From: Paenibacillus thiaminolyticus
GTDB taxonomy: Bacteria; Bacillota; Bacilli; Paenibacillales; Paenibacillaceae
DNA: 64,000 bases
Assembly (NCBI RefSeq): GCF_007066085.1
Contig: NZ_CP041405.1
Location: forward strand, 5,859,501-5,923,500
Direction of reading: 5' to 3'
The notes beneath the pieces are model-generated. The model worked only from the letters and a program-made list of their open reading frames with translations, made no database searches and had not been told where the DNA came from. Made by a program: the position numbers and the translations under genes. Below, piece by piece: positions 16,631 through 26,117 of the stretch (its first letter is position 1; the number at the start of each line of letters is the position of its first letter).

Positions 16631-19039
16631 ATGCTAAAGACAAATCGTACCGGCGACAAAAGCAAGCCGGCCCGGCAAGTGAATATGTCCGGTTGGAAAT
16701 ACAGCGTCGGCGTGCGCTTTCTTTTGTTTTTTCTCATCACGCTGCTGTTCTATCTCAGTCTGGCTCCGAGCGTGCTGCCGGAGAAATTCGATATCGAGGT
16801 CAACGTCCGGAGCGAAAAGGACATCATCGCGCCGATTCAGATACCGGACAAGAAGGCGACGCTCAAAGCCCAGGATCAGGCGGCCGAACGGGTGCAGCCG
16901 ATTTACGATATCATTTCCTTGCGCAACGAGCGCCTGTCCGACAGCATATTTGATCGGATCGAGCAATTGAACTCGGACGAGACGATCTCTTATTCCCAGA
17001 AGGTGGATGTGTTCCGACGGGAAATTCCGGAGATGGTAAAGGATCATATTCGTCAGTTCCTGACGACGGGACGGAATACCAACACCTATTCCAACGTAAT
17101 GTTGGAGGAAATAAGCAAGCGTCTCGAAGAGCAGACCTACCGTATTCCCGAGGAAACGTATATCAAGATCGCAAGATTGACCAGGGAAGATATTACGGAA
17201 ATGAAATCGGTCGCCCGGGAGCTCGTATCGAAGCTGATGAGCGATGCGGTGCCCGAAGCGGCGATCGCTAGGGCGAAGGTCCCCGAATACGTGAATGCCA
17301 GCTCCCTGAACAAGCGCTCGGCGCGTGAAGTCGTGCAGGAACTGGTACGGCTCGTCATTACGCCGAACAAGTTCTACGACGATGAAGCGACGAAGGAAGC
17401 GAAGGTTCAGGCGCGCGAGAATACGCCGCCGGTATTTATTAAGCAGGGCGATATTTTCGTCAAAAAGGGCCAGCTGATTACGCAAGAAATGTATGATTTG
17501 CTACGTGAGAACGATCTGCTGAAGACCGAAGTCAACTATTGGCCGCAATTCGGCTTGCTGCTTCTGTCGGCGTTGTTCTCGCTCGTCTTGTTTATGTTCA
17601 TGCGCCAGGCGAGCCATACGCATTTCAAATTCAACAATGTTCAGCTGCTGATGCTGCTGCTCATATTCACCATCAATATCATTGCCGTTCATATTATCGC
17701 GTACTCACAGACGGAAGACGCGGTATTTATCGGCTACGTGGCGCCTGTCGCCATGGGGGTCATGCTGATTACGCTCCTGATCGATCTGCCGCTCGCCTAT
17801 ATTAGCGCGGTCGTGTTGAGCGTCGTCGCCAGCATCATTTTGAATACGCATCAGGGCGCGCTGTTCGATTTCCATTTCGGATTTTTCGCCCTCGTTACAT
17901 CCTACGCGGCGATATTCGCGATTCACCGGGCAAGCCAGCGCTCGACGATTCTGAAGGCGGGCATTATGGTGTGCATCTTCGGCAGCTTGACGGTGTTGAC
18001 GCTGTCCATGCTGAGCGGGGATGCGCTCAATCAGCGCGACACGATGCTCGCCGCAGCGTTCGCCTTTGCGAGCGGACTGCTGAATGCGGTGCTGGTGATG
18101 GGACTGATGCCGTTTTTCGAAGTGACCTTCGGCATTTTATCCGCGCTGAAGCTGGTCGAGCTGTCCAACCCGAACCATCCGCTCTTGCGGAAGCTCCTTA
18201 CCGAGACGCCGGGCACGTATCATCACAGCGTCATGGTCGGCAATTTGGCCGAGCAGGCGGCCGAAGCGATCGGCGCCAACGGGCTGCTCTGCCGGGTGGG
18301 GGCGTTCTATCACGATATCGGCAAGACGAAGCGTCCGAGCTATTTCATCGAGAATCAGACGAATATGGACAATCCGCATGATTTCATCGATCCGAAGCTA
18401 AGTACTTCGATTATCGTAGCGCATGCCCGCGACGGGGCCGAGATGCTGAAGGACTACAAGCTGCCGAAGCCGATTCGGGATATTGCCGAACAGCATCATG
18501 GCACGACATTTTTGAAGTACTTCTATTACAAGGCGTTGAAGCTGGCCAAGGAGCAGGGCAAGGAGCCCGATTTCACGGAAGATGACTTCCGTTATCCGGG
18601 GCCGAAGGCGCAATCGAAGGAAGCGGCAGTCGTCGGCATTGCCGACTGTGTGGAAGCGGCGGTCCGTTCGCTCCGCCACCCGACGGTGGAACAGATTGAA
18701 TCGATGATTCAAAAAATCATTAAAGACCGTCTGGATGACAACCAATTCAACGAATGCGATCTGACCTTGCGCGAGCTGGACATTATCGGTCATTCGCTGA
18801 AGCAGACCGTAATGGGGATTTTCCATTCCCGCATCGAATATCCGGACGATCCGAAGGCGAAGCAGGGCGATGCCAAGCCGGAATCGGCTTCGGATGCTGC
18901 GGCTGGCGAGAAGAAGGAGCTGCAGGCGGATGAGGCGGTTGTCGAGGCGGAGTCCGACCAAGCGGCAAGGCCTGAAGCCGTGCCGAAGCCGGACGCGCCA
19001 AGCAGCGATCCGGATCCGGAACGGGACGACAAATCGTAG
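16631..19039 (+). CDS. pgpH: Cyclic-di-AMP phosphodiesterase, PgpH family (7TM-HD)
   Basis: An 802-residue membrane protein. It has one N-terminal helix (about 22-42), a large extracellular 7TMR-HDED domain, seven transmembrane helices (about 285-480) and a cytoplasmic HD domain. Metal-binding residues are seen in YHHSVMVGNLAEQA, YHDIGKTKRP and AEQHHGT. PgpH enzymes hydrolyse cyclic-di-AMP. The acidic C-terminal extension after about residue 735 is low-complexity. ATG 16631 is preferred; a TTG nine bases earlier is in frame but lies too close to GAGAGG. It follows phoH by 15 bp. Confidence 0.93.
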   Translation: MLKTNRTGDKSKPARQVNMSGWKYSVGVRFLLFFLITLLFYLSLAPSVLPEKFDIEVNVRSEKDIIAPIQIPDKKATLKAQDQAAERVQPIYDIISLRNERLSDSIFDRIEQLNSDETISYSQKVDVFRREIPEMVKDHIRQFLTTGRNTNTYSNVMLEEISKRLEEQTYRIPEETYIKIARLTREDITEMKSVARELVSKLMSDAVPEAAIARAKVPEYVNASSLNKRSAREVVQELVRLVITPNKFYDDEATKEAKVQARENTPPVFIKQGDIFVKKGQLITQEMYDLLRENDLLKTEVNYWPQFGLLLLSALFSLVLFMFMRQASHTHFKFNNVQLLMLLLIFTINIIAVHIIAYSQTEDAVFIGYVAPVAMGVMLITLLIDLPLAYISAVVLSVVASIILNTHQGALFDFHFGFFALVTSYAAIFAIHRASQRSTILKAGIMVCIFGSLTVLTLSMLSGDALNQRDTMLAAAFAFASGLLNAVLVMGLMPFFEVTFGILSALKLVELSNPNHPLLRKLLTETPGTYHHSVMVGNLAEQAAEAIGANGLLCRVGAFYHDIGKTKRPSYFIENQTNMDNPHDFIDPKLSTSIIVAHARDGAEMLKDYKLPKPIRDIAEQHHGTTFLKYFYYKALKLAKEQGKEPDFTEDDFRYPGPKAQSKEAAVVGIADCVEAAVRSLRHPTVEQIESMIQKIIKDRLDDNQFNECDLTLRELDIIGHSLKQTVMGIFHSRIEYPDDPKAKQGDAKPESASDAAAGEKKELQADEAVVEAESDQAARPEAVPKPDAPSSDPDPERDDKS

Positions 19040-19064
19040 AGCGTGATGAAGGAGATTACGGAAC

Positions 19065-19568
19065 ATGCACACTGTGAAGCTGGAATGGAACAATGAACAG
19101 GAGCGGCTTCCGATTGAACCGCCGCTCATCGAACTGCTGGAGCGAATCCTGCAGGAAGCGGCCCGGTCAGAGGGAGTAGAGGAAGGAGAAGTGGCTCTTA
19201 CCTTCGTCGACGACGCGGCCATCCACCAATTGAACCGGGAGTATCGGGGCATCGATCGTCCGACGGACGTGCTGTCCTTCGCGATGCAGGAATCGACCGA
19301 TGAAGAGATGGACATCTTATACGAAGTGGAAGAGGATGCCGAACTGCCCGGCTTGGAAGATGACTTGCTGGGCGATATCATCATTTCAACCGAACGCGCA
19401 CAGGCACAGGCCGAGGAATATGGGCATTCGCTCGAACGTGAGATCGGATTTTTGTTCGTGCACGGCTTCCTCCATCTGCTCGGCTATGATCATCAGGACG
19501 AGAAGGGCGAGCGCGAGATGATGGACAAGCAGGAGGCGGTTCTTGGCCGGGTTGGACTGATTCGCTAA
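19065..19568 (+). CDS. ybeY: Endoribonuclease YbeY (rRNA maturation factor)
   Basis: A 167-residue zinc endoribonuclease that acts in 16S rRNA 3' end maturation and ribosome quality control. The signature [12 protein letters not shown] supplies the three zinc-binding histidines, and the upstream [16 protein letters not shown] is diagnostic. It overlaps dgkA by one base. Confidence 0.96.
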   Translation: MHTVKLEWNNEQERLPIEPPLIELLERILQEAARSEGVEEGEVALTFVDDAAIHQLNREYRGIDRPTDVLSFAMQESTDEEMDILYEVEEDAELPGLEDDLLGDIIISTERAQAQAEEYGHSLEREIGFLFVHGFLHLLGYDHQDEKGEREMMDKQEAVLGRVGLIR

Positions 19569-19939
19569 TGAGACGGCCGTGGGCGGATACATTCCGGGTA
19601 GCGTGGGAAGGCATCCTCTATGCCTTCCGCACCCAGCGGAATATGCGCGTTCATGCTGCAGCCGCCGTGGCGGCCTGTCTGTTGGGAGCAGGCTTCGGGA
19701 TATCGGCAGGCGAATGGCTGTGGCTGGCCCTCGCCATCACGCTGGTGATGTCAGCCGAATTGATGAATACGGCGGTAGAATCAGCGGTCGATCTCACGAT
19801 GCCCGACCCGCATCCTCTGGCCAAAATCGCGAAGGATACCGCCGCAGGAGCAGTGCTCGTGACCGCGGTATTTGCCGTAATTGTCGGCGTGGTCTTGTTC
19901 GCGGGGCGTCTGCTGCAGCTGCTGCGGACCTTCTTATAA
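19568..19939 (+). CDS. dgkA: Diacylglycerol/undecaprenol kinase DgkA
   Basis: A 123-residue integral membrane kinase with three helices. The conserved core ELMNTAVESAVDL (residues about 59-71) and the N-terminal amphipathic FRVAWEGILYAFRTQRNMR are visible. Gram-positive members mainly phosphorylate undecaprenol, feeding lipid carrier supply. The start ATG overlaps the ybeY stop (TAATG). B. subtilis has cdd between dgkA and era; it is absent here. Confidence 0.95.
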   Translation: MRRPWADTFRVAWEGILYAFRTQRNMRVHAAAAVAACLLGAGFGISAGEWLWLALAITLVMSAELMNTAVESAVDLTMPDPHPLAKIAKDTAAGAVLVTAVFAVIVGVVLFAGRLLQLLRTFL

Positions 19940-20044
19940 GGGTGGAACGCATCGCAAGCGGTGATTGCCGGAATTGCATTTATTTTGCAGCGGCGGTCAC
20001 CGCTTGCGTACATTTATGATAAAATAAACAGGAGGCAACTTGCG

Positions 20045-20974
20045 TTGAATACATTTCAAGACGAACCGAGATCGAACCGAACCTCATTCAAATCCGGCTT
20101 TGTAGCCATCGTCGGCCGGCCGAATGTCGGCAAATCGACGTTAATGAATCATGTCATCGGTCAGAAAATCGCCATTATGTCCGACAAGCCCCAGACTACG
20201 CGGAACAAGATCCACGGAGTCTATACGACGGAGGATACGCAAATCGTATTTCTGGATACGCCGGGCATTCATAAGCGCAAATCGAAGCTGGGCGACTATA
20301 TGAACCAGGTGGCCTACAACACCTTGAACGAGGTTGAGGTCATTTTATTTCTTGTCGATGTTTCTGCAGGCCTCGGCAGCGGCGATAAATTTGTTATGGA
20401 GCAACTGGTGAAGGTGAAGACACCGGTCATTCTCGTGATGAACAAAATTGATCAGGTGCATCCCGATGAGCTGCCTCCGATGATTAAAACGTACAATGAA
20501 CTGTTCGAATTCGCGGAGATCGTGCCTATCTCTGCGCTTAACGGCAATAATGTCAACCGCCTGTTGGACGTGCTGGGCTCCTATATGCCGGAAGGGCCGA
20601 AATATTATCCGGACGATCAGATTACCGATCATCCGGAGCAGTTCGTCGTGGCGGAGCTGATCCGGGAGAAGATTTTGCACTTGACCCGGGAAGAGATCCC
20701 GCACTCGATTGCGGTCGCGATCGAGGATATGAGAGTTCAGGACAACGGCGTCGTCTATATCTCCGCCGTTATTTATGTGGAGCGGGATTCGCAGAAGGGC
20801 ATCGTCATCGGCAAGCAAGGAGCGCTCCTGAAGGAGATTGGCAAGCTTGCCCGCAAGGATATTGAGCATTTGCTCGGATCGAAAACGTTCATGGAGCTAT
20901 GGGTCAAAGTGAAGAAGGACTGGCGCAATCAAGAGCGGATTCTTCGTGATCTCGGCTTCCGCCACGATGCGTAA
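20045..20974 (+). CDS. era: GTPase Era
   Basis: A 309-residue GTPase needed for 30S subunit assembly. G1 [10 protein letters not shown]3 DTPG, G4 NKID and the C-terminal KH domain ([17 protein letters not shown]) are intact. The frame is open further upstream, but TTG 20045, nine bases after GGAGG, gives the normal Era length. The first 15 or so residues, before [10 protein letters not shown], are a lineage-specific polar extension. Confidence 0.95.
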   Translation: MNTFQDEPRSNRTSFKSGFVAIVGRPNVGKSTLMNHVIGQKIAIMSDKPQTTRNKIHGVYTTEDTQIVFLDTPGIHKRKSKLGDYMNQVAYNTLNEVEVILFLVDVSAGLGSGDKFVMEQLVKVKTPVILVMNKIDQVHPDELPPMIKTYNELFEFAEIVPISALNGNNVNRLLDVLGSYMPEGPKYYPDDQITDHPEQFVVAELIREKILHLTREEIPHSIAVAIEDMRVQDNGVVYISAVIYVERDSQKGIVIGKQGALLKEIGKLARKDIEHLLGSKTFMELWVKVKKDWRNQERILRDLGFRHDA

Positions 20975-21108
20975 GATGGCGGAAGGCGGATTCTTTCGCG
21001 CTTAAGTCCGGGCCGATCGTGACCAAATATTGCATGGGATAATCTTGATACCGCAGCGCAACCTAAGGATGGAACGCATAGTCATTTCCAACGAAAGGGG
21101 ATATACGG

Positions 21109-21249
21109 ATGCATGATTTCTCGTGGAACGTATTTGCCATGACGGGAGATGTTGATGCTTATTTGTTGTATAAGCAGTCCAGACAGCTGTCGGAAACGGA
21201 AGAATCTTCGCTAGACGTACCGCCGTTGGATAATTCAGCGGAATCATAG
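21109..21249 (+). CDS. yqzL: YqzL-like small protein
   Basis: A 46-residue protein starting MHDFSWNVFAMTGDVDAYLLYK, which matches the YqzL family (FxWNVFxxTGxVDxYLL). The position between era and recO is the same as in Bacillus. AAAGGGG precedes the ATG. Function unknown. The 134 bp between era and this gene show no clear terminator. Confidence 0.85.
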   Translation: MHDFSWNVFAMTGDVDAYLLYKQSRQLSETEESSLDVPPLDNSAES

Positions 21250-21309
21250 ATTTATAGAGGTACCGTACCATTACCATTCAAGCATTGAAATGCGCATGGG
21301 AGGACGAGC

Positions 21310-22074
21310 GTGCTATATCGGGTGGAAGGAATCGTCATCCGCAGTATGGATTATGGGGAAGGGAACAAGATCATCACGCTGTGCACCAAATCGCACGGCA
21401 AAGTCGGCGTCCTGGTGCGTGGAGCGAAGAAGGTGCGCAGCCGTCATGCGGCTGCCACTCAGCTCTTTACATACGGGGAATATGTCTTTTTCCGCGGAAT
21501 GGGGCATATCGGCACCTTGAATTCATGCGAGATTCTGGAGGGGCATCATACGCTGCGCGAGCAGCTTCATCTGGCCGCCTACGCCTCTTACGCAGCCGAA
21601 CTGGTCGACCGGGCCCTGCAGGACGAGGAAGCGGGCGGCGCCATGTTCGATCAACTGCATGCGTACTTGGAGGCGTTGGAGGCCGGCAAGGATGCGCAGG
21701 TGACGACGCATCTGCTGGAGATGAAGCTATGGCAGCGCACCGGGGTCGGGCCCCAACTGTATGCCTGCGTCAGCTGCGGCAGGGAGGACGAGCTGAGCGG
21801 AGTCGGCTGGCGCCTCGGCGGCGCGCTCTGCCGTGCCTGCCTCATGCGGGAGCATGAGCAATATAAGGCGGGACCGGCGATGCTGACCCTGCTCCGCCAG
21901 TTCGAGAAGACGGATCTCCGCCGGCTGGGGAATGTGACACTGAAGCCGGAGACGAAGCTGCGGCTGCGCGCATTCATGCGCGGCTATATGGACACGCATG
22001 TCGGCGTCCGCTTGAAATCGCAGCAGTTCCTTGATCAGATGGAGAAGTATGATTTGGCCAATCTTGACGAGTAG
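21310..22074 (+). CDS. recO: DNA repair protein RecO
   Basis: A 254-residue RecO, a mediator that loads RecA on SSB-coated DNA with RecR and RecF. The OB-fold N-terminus (LYRVEGIVIRSMDYGEGNKI) is followed by a helical domain with a zinc site (CVSCG at about residues 152-156 and CRACL at about 174-178). It starts at GTG 21310 behind GGGAGG. The T-box promoter of glyQS begins inside its 3' end. Confidence 0.95.
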   Translation: MLYRVEGIVIRSMDYGEGNKIITLCTKSHGKVGVLVRGAKKVRSRHAAATQLFTYGEYVFFRGMGHIGTLNSCEILEGHHTLREQLHLAAYASYAAELVDRALQDEEAGGAMFDQLHAYLEALEAGKDAQVTTHLLEMKLWQRTGVGPQLYACVSCGREDELSGVGWRLGGALCRACLMREHEQYKAGPAMLTLLRQFEKTDLRRLGNVTLKPETKLRLRAFMRGYMDTHVGVRLKSQQFLDQMEKYDLANLDE

Positions 22075-22092
22075 AATGCCATTCGTTATAAT
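22064..22092 (+). promoter_or_regulatory. Sigma-A promoter of the glyQS T-box leader
   Basis: TTGACG (22064-22069) and TATAAT (22087-22092) are 17 bp apart. The -35 lies in the last codons of recO. Confidence 0.8.
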
Positions 22093-22098
22093 GAATCC

Positions 22099-22363
22099 AA
22101 GCTGTAGATAGATTGGCTTGCGTTGAAGAAGGAAGTAGTTCGTCCAAGCTTCGAGATATAGCGATCCGGGGATGGTGGAAGCCCGGACGAACGGGCGAAT
22201 GAACAGGCACTTTGGAGCAAGGAACGGAGAAAGTGGAATGATTGCGGCTTGAGCGTATGGCAACATGCGCAAGGGCTGAGGCAATCGTTCAAGTAGGGTG
22301 GAACCGCGGGAAGATAACTCTCGTCCCTACGTCTGGCAGCAGACGTAGGGCGGGAGTTTTTTT
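22099..22363 (+). promoter_or_regulatory. T-box riboswitch (glycine) upstream of glyQS
   Basis: The leader has the T-box signature AAGTAGGGTGGAACCGCG (22291-22308). The terminator stem CCCTACGTCT (22325-22334) pairs with AGACGTAGGG (22341-22350) and is followed by CGGGAG and seven T (22357-22363). Upstream, GGGATGGTGGAAGCCC fits the conserved apical part of stem I. A GGC glycine triplet at 22206-22208 is a plausible specifier. Uncharged glycine tRNA would stabilise the antiterminator and switch on glyQ and glyS. Confidence 0.92.
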
Positions 22364-22412
22364 GCGCGCTCGTCGGGCATGCCGCGAATGTAAAGGCAAA
22401 GGAGAGAAAGCC

Positions 22413-23300
22413 ATGAACTTTCAGCAAATGATCTTGACGCTTCAACAGTTCTGGTCCGAGCAGAACTGCATCCTCGTGCAGCCTTATGATGTGGAAAAGG
22501 GCGCCGGCACGATGAATCCGATGACGTTTTTGCGTTCCATCGGACCGGAGCCGTGGAATGTCGCTTATGTGGAACCATCCCGCCGCCCGGCGGACGGCCG
22601 TTATGGCGAGAACCCGAACCGGTTGTATCAGCATCATCAATTCCAGGTGATTCTGAAGCCTTCGCCGGACAATATCCAGGAGCTCTATCTCGAGAGCTTG
22701 CGCCGTCTTGGCATCGATCCGCTCCAGCACGACATCCGGTTCGTCGAAGATAACTGGGAAGCTCCGACGCTGGGCGCATGGGGGCTCGGCTGGGAAGTAT
22801 GGCTCGATGGAATGGAGATTACACAATTTACTTATTTCCAGCAGGTCGGCGGCATTGACGCGCATCCGGTATCGGTCGAGATTACGTACGGGCTTGAGCG
22901 CCTGGCATCTTATATTCAAGAGAAAGAGAATGTGTTCGATCTGGAATGGGTCGATGGGGTCACCTACGGTGATGTCTTCCACCAGCCGGAATACGAGCAT
23001 TCGAAATATACGTTTGAAGTGAGCGACACGGCGATGCTGTTCTCGTTATTCACGATGTATGAGCAGGAAGCGAATCGGGCGATGGAGCAGCATCTCGTCT
23101 TCCCGGCCTACGATTATGTGCTCAAATGCTCGCACACGTTCAATTTGCTGGATGCGCGCGGAGCCATCAGCGTAACCGAACGTACCGGCTACATTGTCCG
23201 GGTGCGGAATCTTGCCCGCCAAGTTGCGGCCACGTATTTGGAGGAACGGGAGAAGCTCGGCTTCCCGCTGTTGAAGAAGGGAGAGGAACGCCATGCCTAA
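22413..23300 (+). CDS. glyQ: Glycyl-tRNA synthetase alpha subunit
   Basis: A 295-residue catalytic subunit of the bacterial alpha2-beta2 glycyl-tRNA synthetase. It starts [14 protein letters not shown] and has the diagnostic [14 protein letters not shown] and [17 protein letters not shown]. The frame extends upstream into the T-box, but ATG 22413 follows AAAGGAG and gives the family length. It overlaps glyS by 8 bp. Confidence 0.97.
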   Translation: MNFQQMILTLQQFWSEQNCILVQPYDVEKGAGTMNPMTFLRSIGPEPWNVAYVEPSRRPADGRYGENPNRLYQHHQFQVILKPSPDNIQELYLESLRRLGIDPLQHDIRFVEDNWEAPTLGAWGLGWEVWLDGMEITQFTYFQQVGGIDAHPVSVEITYGLERLASYIQEKENVFDLEWVDGVTYGDVFHQPEYEHSKYTFEVSDTAMLFSLFTMYEQEANRAMEQHLVFPAYDYVLKCSHTFNLLDARGAISVTERTGYIVRVRNLARQVAATYLEEREKLGFPLLKKGEERHA

Positions 23301-25365
23301 AGATATATTGTTGGAGCTTGGACTGGAAGAAGTGCCGGCACGCTTCATGCGCCCTGCGATGGAGCAGTTGCAGAGCCGGATGGAACGCTGGCTGACGGAA
23401 TCACGGATCGGATTCGCCAGCATTCAAGTATATGGGACGCCTCGCCGCTTGGCTGTCCTCGTTCGCGAGGCAGCCGATAAGCAGACGGATATTCACGAGG
23501 AAGTGAAGGGGCCGGCACGCAAGATCGCGCTTGACGAGAAGGGCGGTTGGACGAAGGCCGCGCTTGGGTTCGCCCGCAGCCAGGGCATTGCGCCGGAGCA
23601 GCTGTTTTTCCAGGAGCTGAACGGCGTTGAATACGTGTACGCCAACAAGAGCAGTATCGGAACGGAGACGTCCGCTGTGCTGAGCGACGGCCTCGCCTCG
23701 CTTATCCAGGCGATGACGTTCCCGAAAAACATGCGCTGGGGAGAGAAGGAAATGCGCTATGTTCGTCCGATCCGCTGGATTGTGGCGCTGCATGGGACAG
23801 ATATTATTCCATTGGAAATCGCGGGTGTGCAGGCAGGGAATATTTCGCGCGGCCACCGCTTCCTCGGCGGAGAGGCGGCGATCGATGAGCCGGCTCACTA
23901 TGTGGAACGCTTGCGCGAGCAATATGTGATCGCGGACGCTGATGAGCGGGTGGCGGAGATTACACGCCAGATTGACGCGCTGGCGGCAGAAAAGGGCTGG
24001 CATATCGCCGTCAAGGACGATCTGCTGGAAGAGGTGCTGTTCCTGGTCGAGTACCCGACCGTGCTGTACGGCACATTCGACGAGGCGTTCCTGCATATTC
24101 CGCAAGATGTGCTGATTACGTCGATGCGCGAGCATCAGCGTTACTTCCCGGTACTGAATGCGGAGCGGCAGCTGCAGCCGTTCTTCGTCACCGTCCGGAA
24201 TGGCGATGCGGCCGGACTGGATCAAGTCGTCAAGGGCAACGAGAAGGTGCTTCGCGCCCGCTTGTCCGATGCCAAGTTCTTCTACGAGGAAGATCAGAAG
24301 CTTCGCATTATCGATTGCGTGCATAAGCTCGATTCGATCGTGTTCCACGAGGAGCTCGGCACAATCGGCGACAAAATCCGCCGGTTGCATGCGATTGCCG
24401 ACGCGCTCGCCCTGGCGGTGGAGGCCGATCGGGAGACCGCGCTGTGGGTGAGCCGGGCCGCAGATATTTGCAAGTTCGACCTCGTGACGCAAATGGTTTA
24501 TGAATTTCCGGAGCTCCAGGGCATGATGGGAGAAGATTATGCCCGCAAGGCCGGGGAGCCGGAGGCGGTCGCCCGCGCCATCAATGAGCATTACAAGCCG
24601 CGGTATTCCGGTGATCCGGCGCCGGACACGCTGGTCGGCTGCATTATCAGCCTCGCGGATAAGCTGGATACGCTGGTCGGCTGCTTCGCCATAGGCATCA
24701 TTCCGACAGGGTCGCAGGATCCGTACGGCTTGCGCCGTCAAGCGACGGGGATTGTCCAGGTGCTGCTGGAGCGCGGTCTGCCGTTGACGCTCCATATGAT
24801 GCTCGATATTGCGCTGGACGTACACGAGAAGGCGCAATTGCTGAAGCGGAGCAGCGAGGAGATCCGGCGGGATCTCGTGGAATTTTTCGGCTTGCGCGTG
24901 AAAAATGTGCTGGCCGATTCCGTTCGCTACGATGTGGCCGATGCCATCATGGCATCGGGCTATGACGATGTGAAGCAGACGGTGGCACGTGCGGACGCGC
25001 TGATGCAGGCCGTCGCCGGTGAGGAGTTCAAGCTGACGGCCGAATCGTTCAACCGCGTATGCAATCTCGCGGCCAAGGCGGTATCGGAAGCCATCGATGC
25101 CGATCGGTTCGAGCATGATGCGGAACGAGAGCTGTTCGATCGCTGGACCGAAGTGCATGAGGCTTATGATGCGGCGTTCGCGGATGCCGCCCAGGCGCTT
25201 GCCGTGCTGGGACGGCTTCAGGATCCGGTCAACCGCTTTTTCGACCAGGTGATGGTCATGGCCGAGGATGAAGCGGTCCGGGCGAACCGGCTGGCCCTTC
25301 TCGCCAACATCGCGGCCGATATTCGCCGGTATGCCGATTTCTCCAAGCTCGTCTGGGCATCCTGA
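23293..25365 (+). CDS. glyS: Glycyl-tRNA synthetase beta subunit
   Basis: A 690-residue beta subunit that recognises tRNA-Gly and completes the synthetase. Characteristic segments are [17 protein letters not shown] at the start, [28 protein letters not shown] and, late in the protein, [16 protein letters not shown]. Its C-terminal part carries the DALR-type anticodon-binding region. It is coupled to glyQ by overlap. Confidence 0.97.
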   Translation: MPKDILLELGLEEVPARFMRPAMEQLQSRMERWLTESRIGFASIQVYGTPRRLAVLVREAADKQTDIHEEVKGPARKIALDEKGGWTKAALGFARSQGIAPEQLFFQELNGVEYVYANKSSIGTETSAVLSDGLASLIQAMTFPKNMRWGEKEMRYVRPIRWIVALHGTDIIPLEIAGVQAGNISRGHRFLGGEAAIDEPAHYVERLREQYVIADADERVAEITRQIDALAAEKGWHIAVKDDLLEEVLFLVEYPTVLYGTFDEAFLHIPQDVLITSMREHQRYFPVLNAERQLQPFFVTVRNGDAAGLDQVVKGNEKVLRARLSDAKFFYEEDQKLRIIDCVHKLDSIVFHEELGTIGDKIRRLHAIADALALAVEADRETALWVSRAADICKFDLVTQMVYEFPELQGMMGEDYARKAGEPEAVARAINEHYKPRYSGDPAPDTLVGCIISLADKLDTLVGCFAIGIIPTGSQDPYGLRRQATGIVQVLLERGLPLTLHMMLDIALDVHEKAQLLKRSSEEIRRDLVEFFGLRVKNVLADSVRYDVADAIMASGYDDVKQTVARADALMQAVAGEEFKLTAESFNRVCNLAAKAVSEAIDADRFEHDAERELFDRWTEVHEAYDAAFADAAQALAVLGRLQDPVNRFFDQVMVMAEDEAVRANRLALLANIAADIRRYADFSKLVWAS

Positions 25366-25529
25366 ACCTACAATGTGGCCGACGCAGCGACATGCGCCGG
25401 CGTGGCTGGAACATGAAGAAGATTTTCTTCGACATGTTCCTTCATTTTTGTCCGGACTTCGACAAAAAACGCCGAAAACCATTCGGAAATTCACGTTTGC
25501 GAAGCAGGATTTTTACGGCTTACAGCGTA

Positions 25530-25535
25530 TATAAT
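25530..25535 (+). promoter_or_regulatory. Candidate -10 element ahead of the yaiI-dnaG-rpoD operon
   Basis: A perfect TATAAT lies in the 229-bp gap after glyS. No convincing -35 sits 16-18 bp upstream. The same gap has a hairpin, GAACATG...CATGTTC (about 25409-25437), in a near-palindromic stretch; it lacks a T-run after the stem. Confidence 0.4.
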
Positions 25536-25594
25536 AGTAACGGTGAAAATACAACTTTCATTTTGACGCCGTCTTTATGAAATGGGTGAGTCGC

Positions 25595-26074
25595 ATGTCT
25601 GATAAGCTTCGTATCTTGGTGGATGCGGATGCCTGCCCGGTCAAGAATGAGATCATCGCCGCTGCGCTGGAGCAGGAGGCCGCGGTGTTATTTGTCGCTT
25701 CCTATGCGGCGTTTGCTCCGGACTGGCAGTTGGCGAATTACGACATTCATACCGTATTTGTCGATCAGGCGTTCCAGGCGGCGGATATCTATATCGCGAA
25801 TGCAGCGCGGTCAGGAGACATAGTCGTGACAAGCGATTATGGGTTGGCCGCGCTCTGTCTGCCGCGCGGAGCTTCCGTATTGATGCCGCGGGGCGGCGAA
25901 TTGACCGCCGATAATGTGGATGAATATTTGTCGAGGCGGCATTTCTCGGCCAAAGCCCGCAGGGCGGGACTTCGCACGAAGGGGCCCCGGGCGATGAGTG
26001 AACAGGATCGGATCAACTTCCAACATAAGTTGACAAAACTTTTGCAACGGGAGCAGGAGAAATTGAGCCCGTAG
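25595..26074 (+). CDS. YaiI/YqxD family protein (DUF188)
   Basis: A 159-residue protein of the UPF0178/DUF188 family with a PIN-like fold, starting MSDKLRILVDADACPVKNEI. The conserved Asp residues (DADACP, VTSDYGLA) look like a metal site, but the activity is unproven. ATG 25595 is preferred over ATG 25577 because it aligns with family starts and has a weak GGGTGAG upstream. The yqxD-dnaG-rpoD order matches Bacillus. Confidence 0.9.
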   Translation: MSDKLRILVDADACPVKNEIIAAALEQEAAVLFVASYAAFAPDWQLANYDIHTVFVDQAFQAADIYIANAARSGDIVVTSDYGLAALCLPRGASVLMPRGGELTADNVDEYLSRRHFSAKARRAGLRTKGPRAMSEQDRINFQHKLTKLLQREQEKLSP

Positions 26075-26117
26075 CGAAATAGTAATACGTGTTTAGATGA
26101 AGGTGGTTGGACGAACA

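Noticed and set aside
22242..22412. Longer N-terminus of glyQ through the T-box
   Set aside because: This would translate the T-box terminator; ATG 22413 has a good ribosome binding site and gives the family length.
23401..25494. 697-codon reverse open frame within glyS
   Set aside because: Antisense to glyS; no recognised domain, and its protein composition is that of a shadow.
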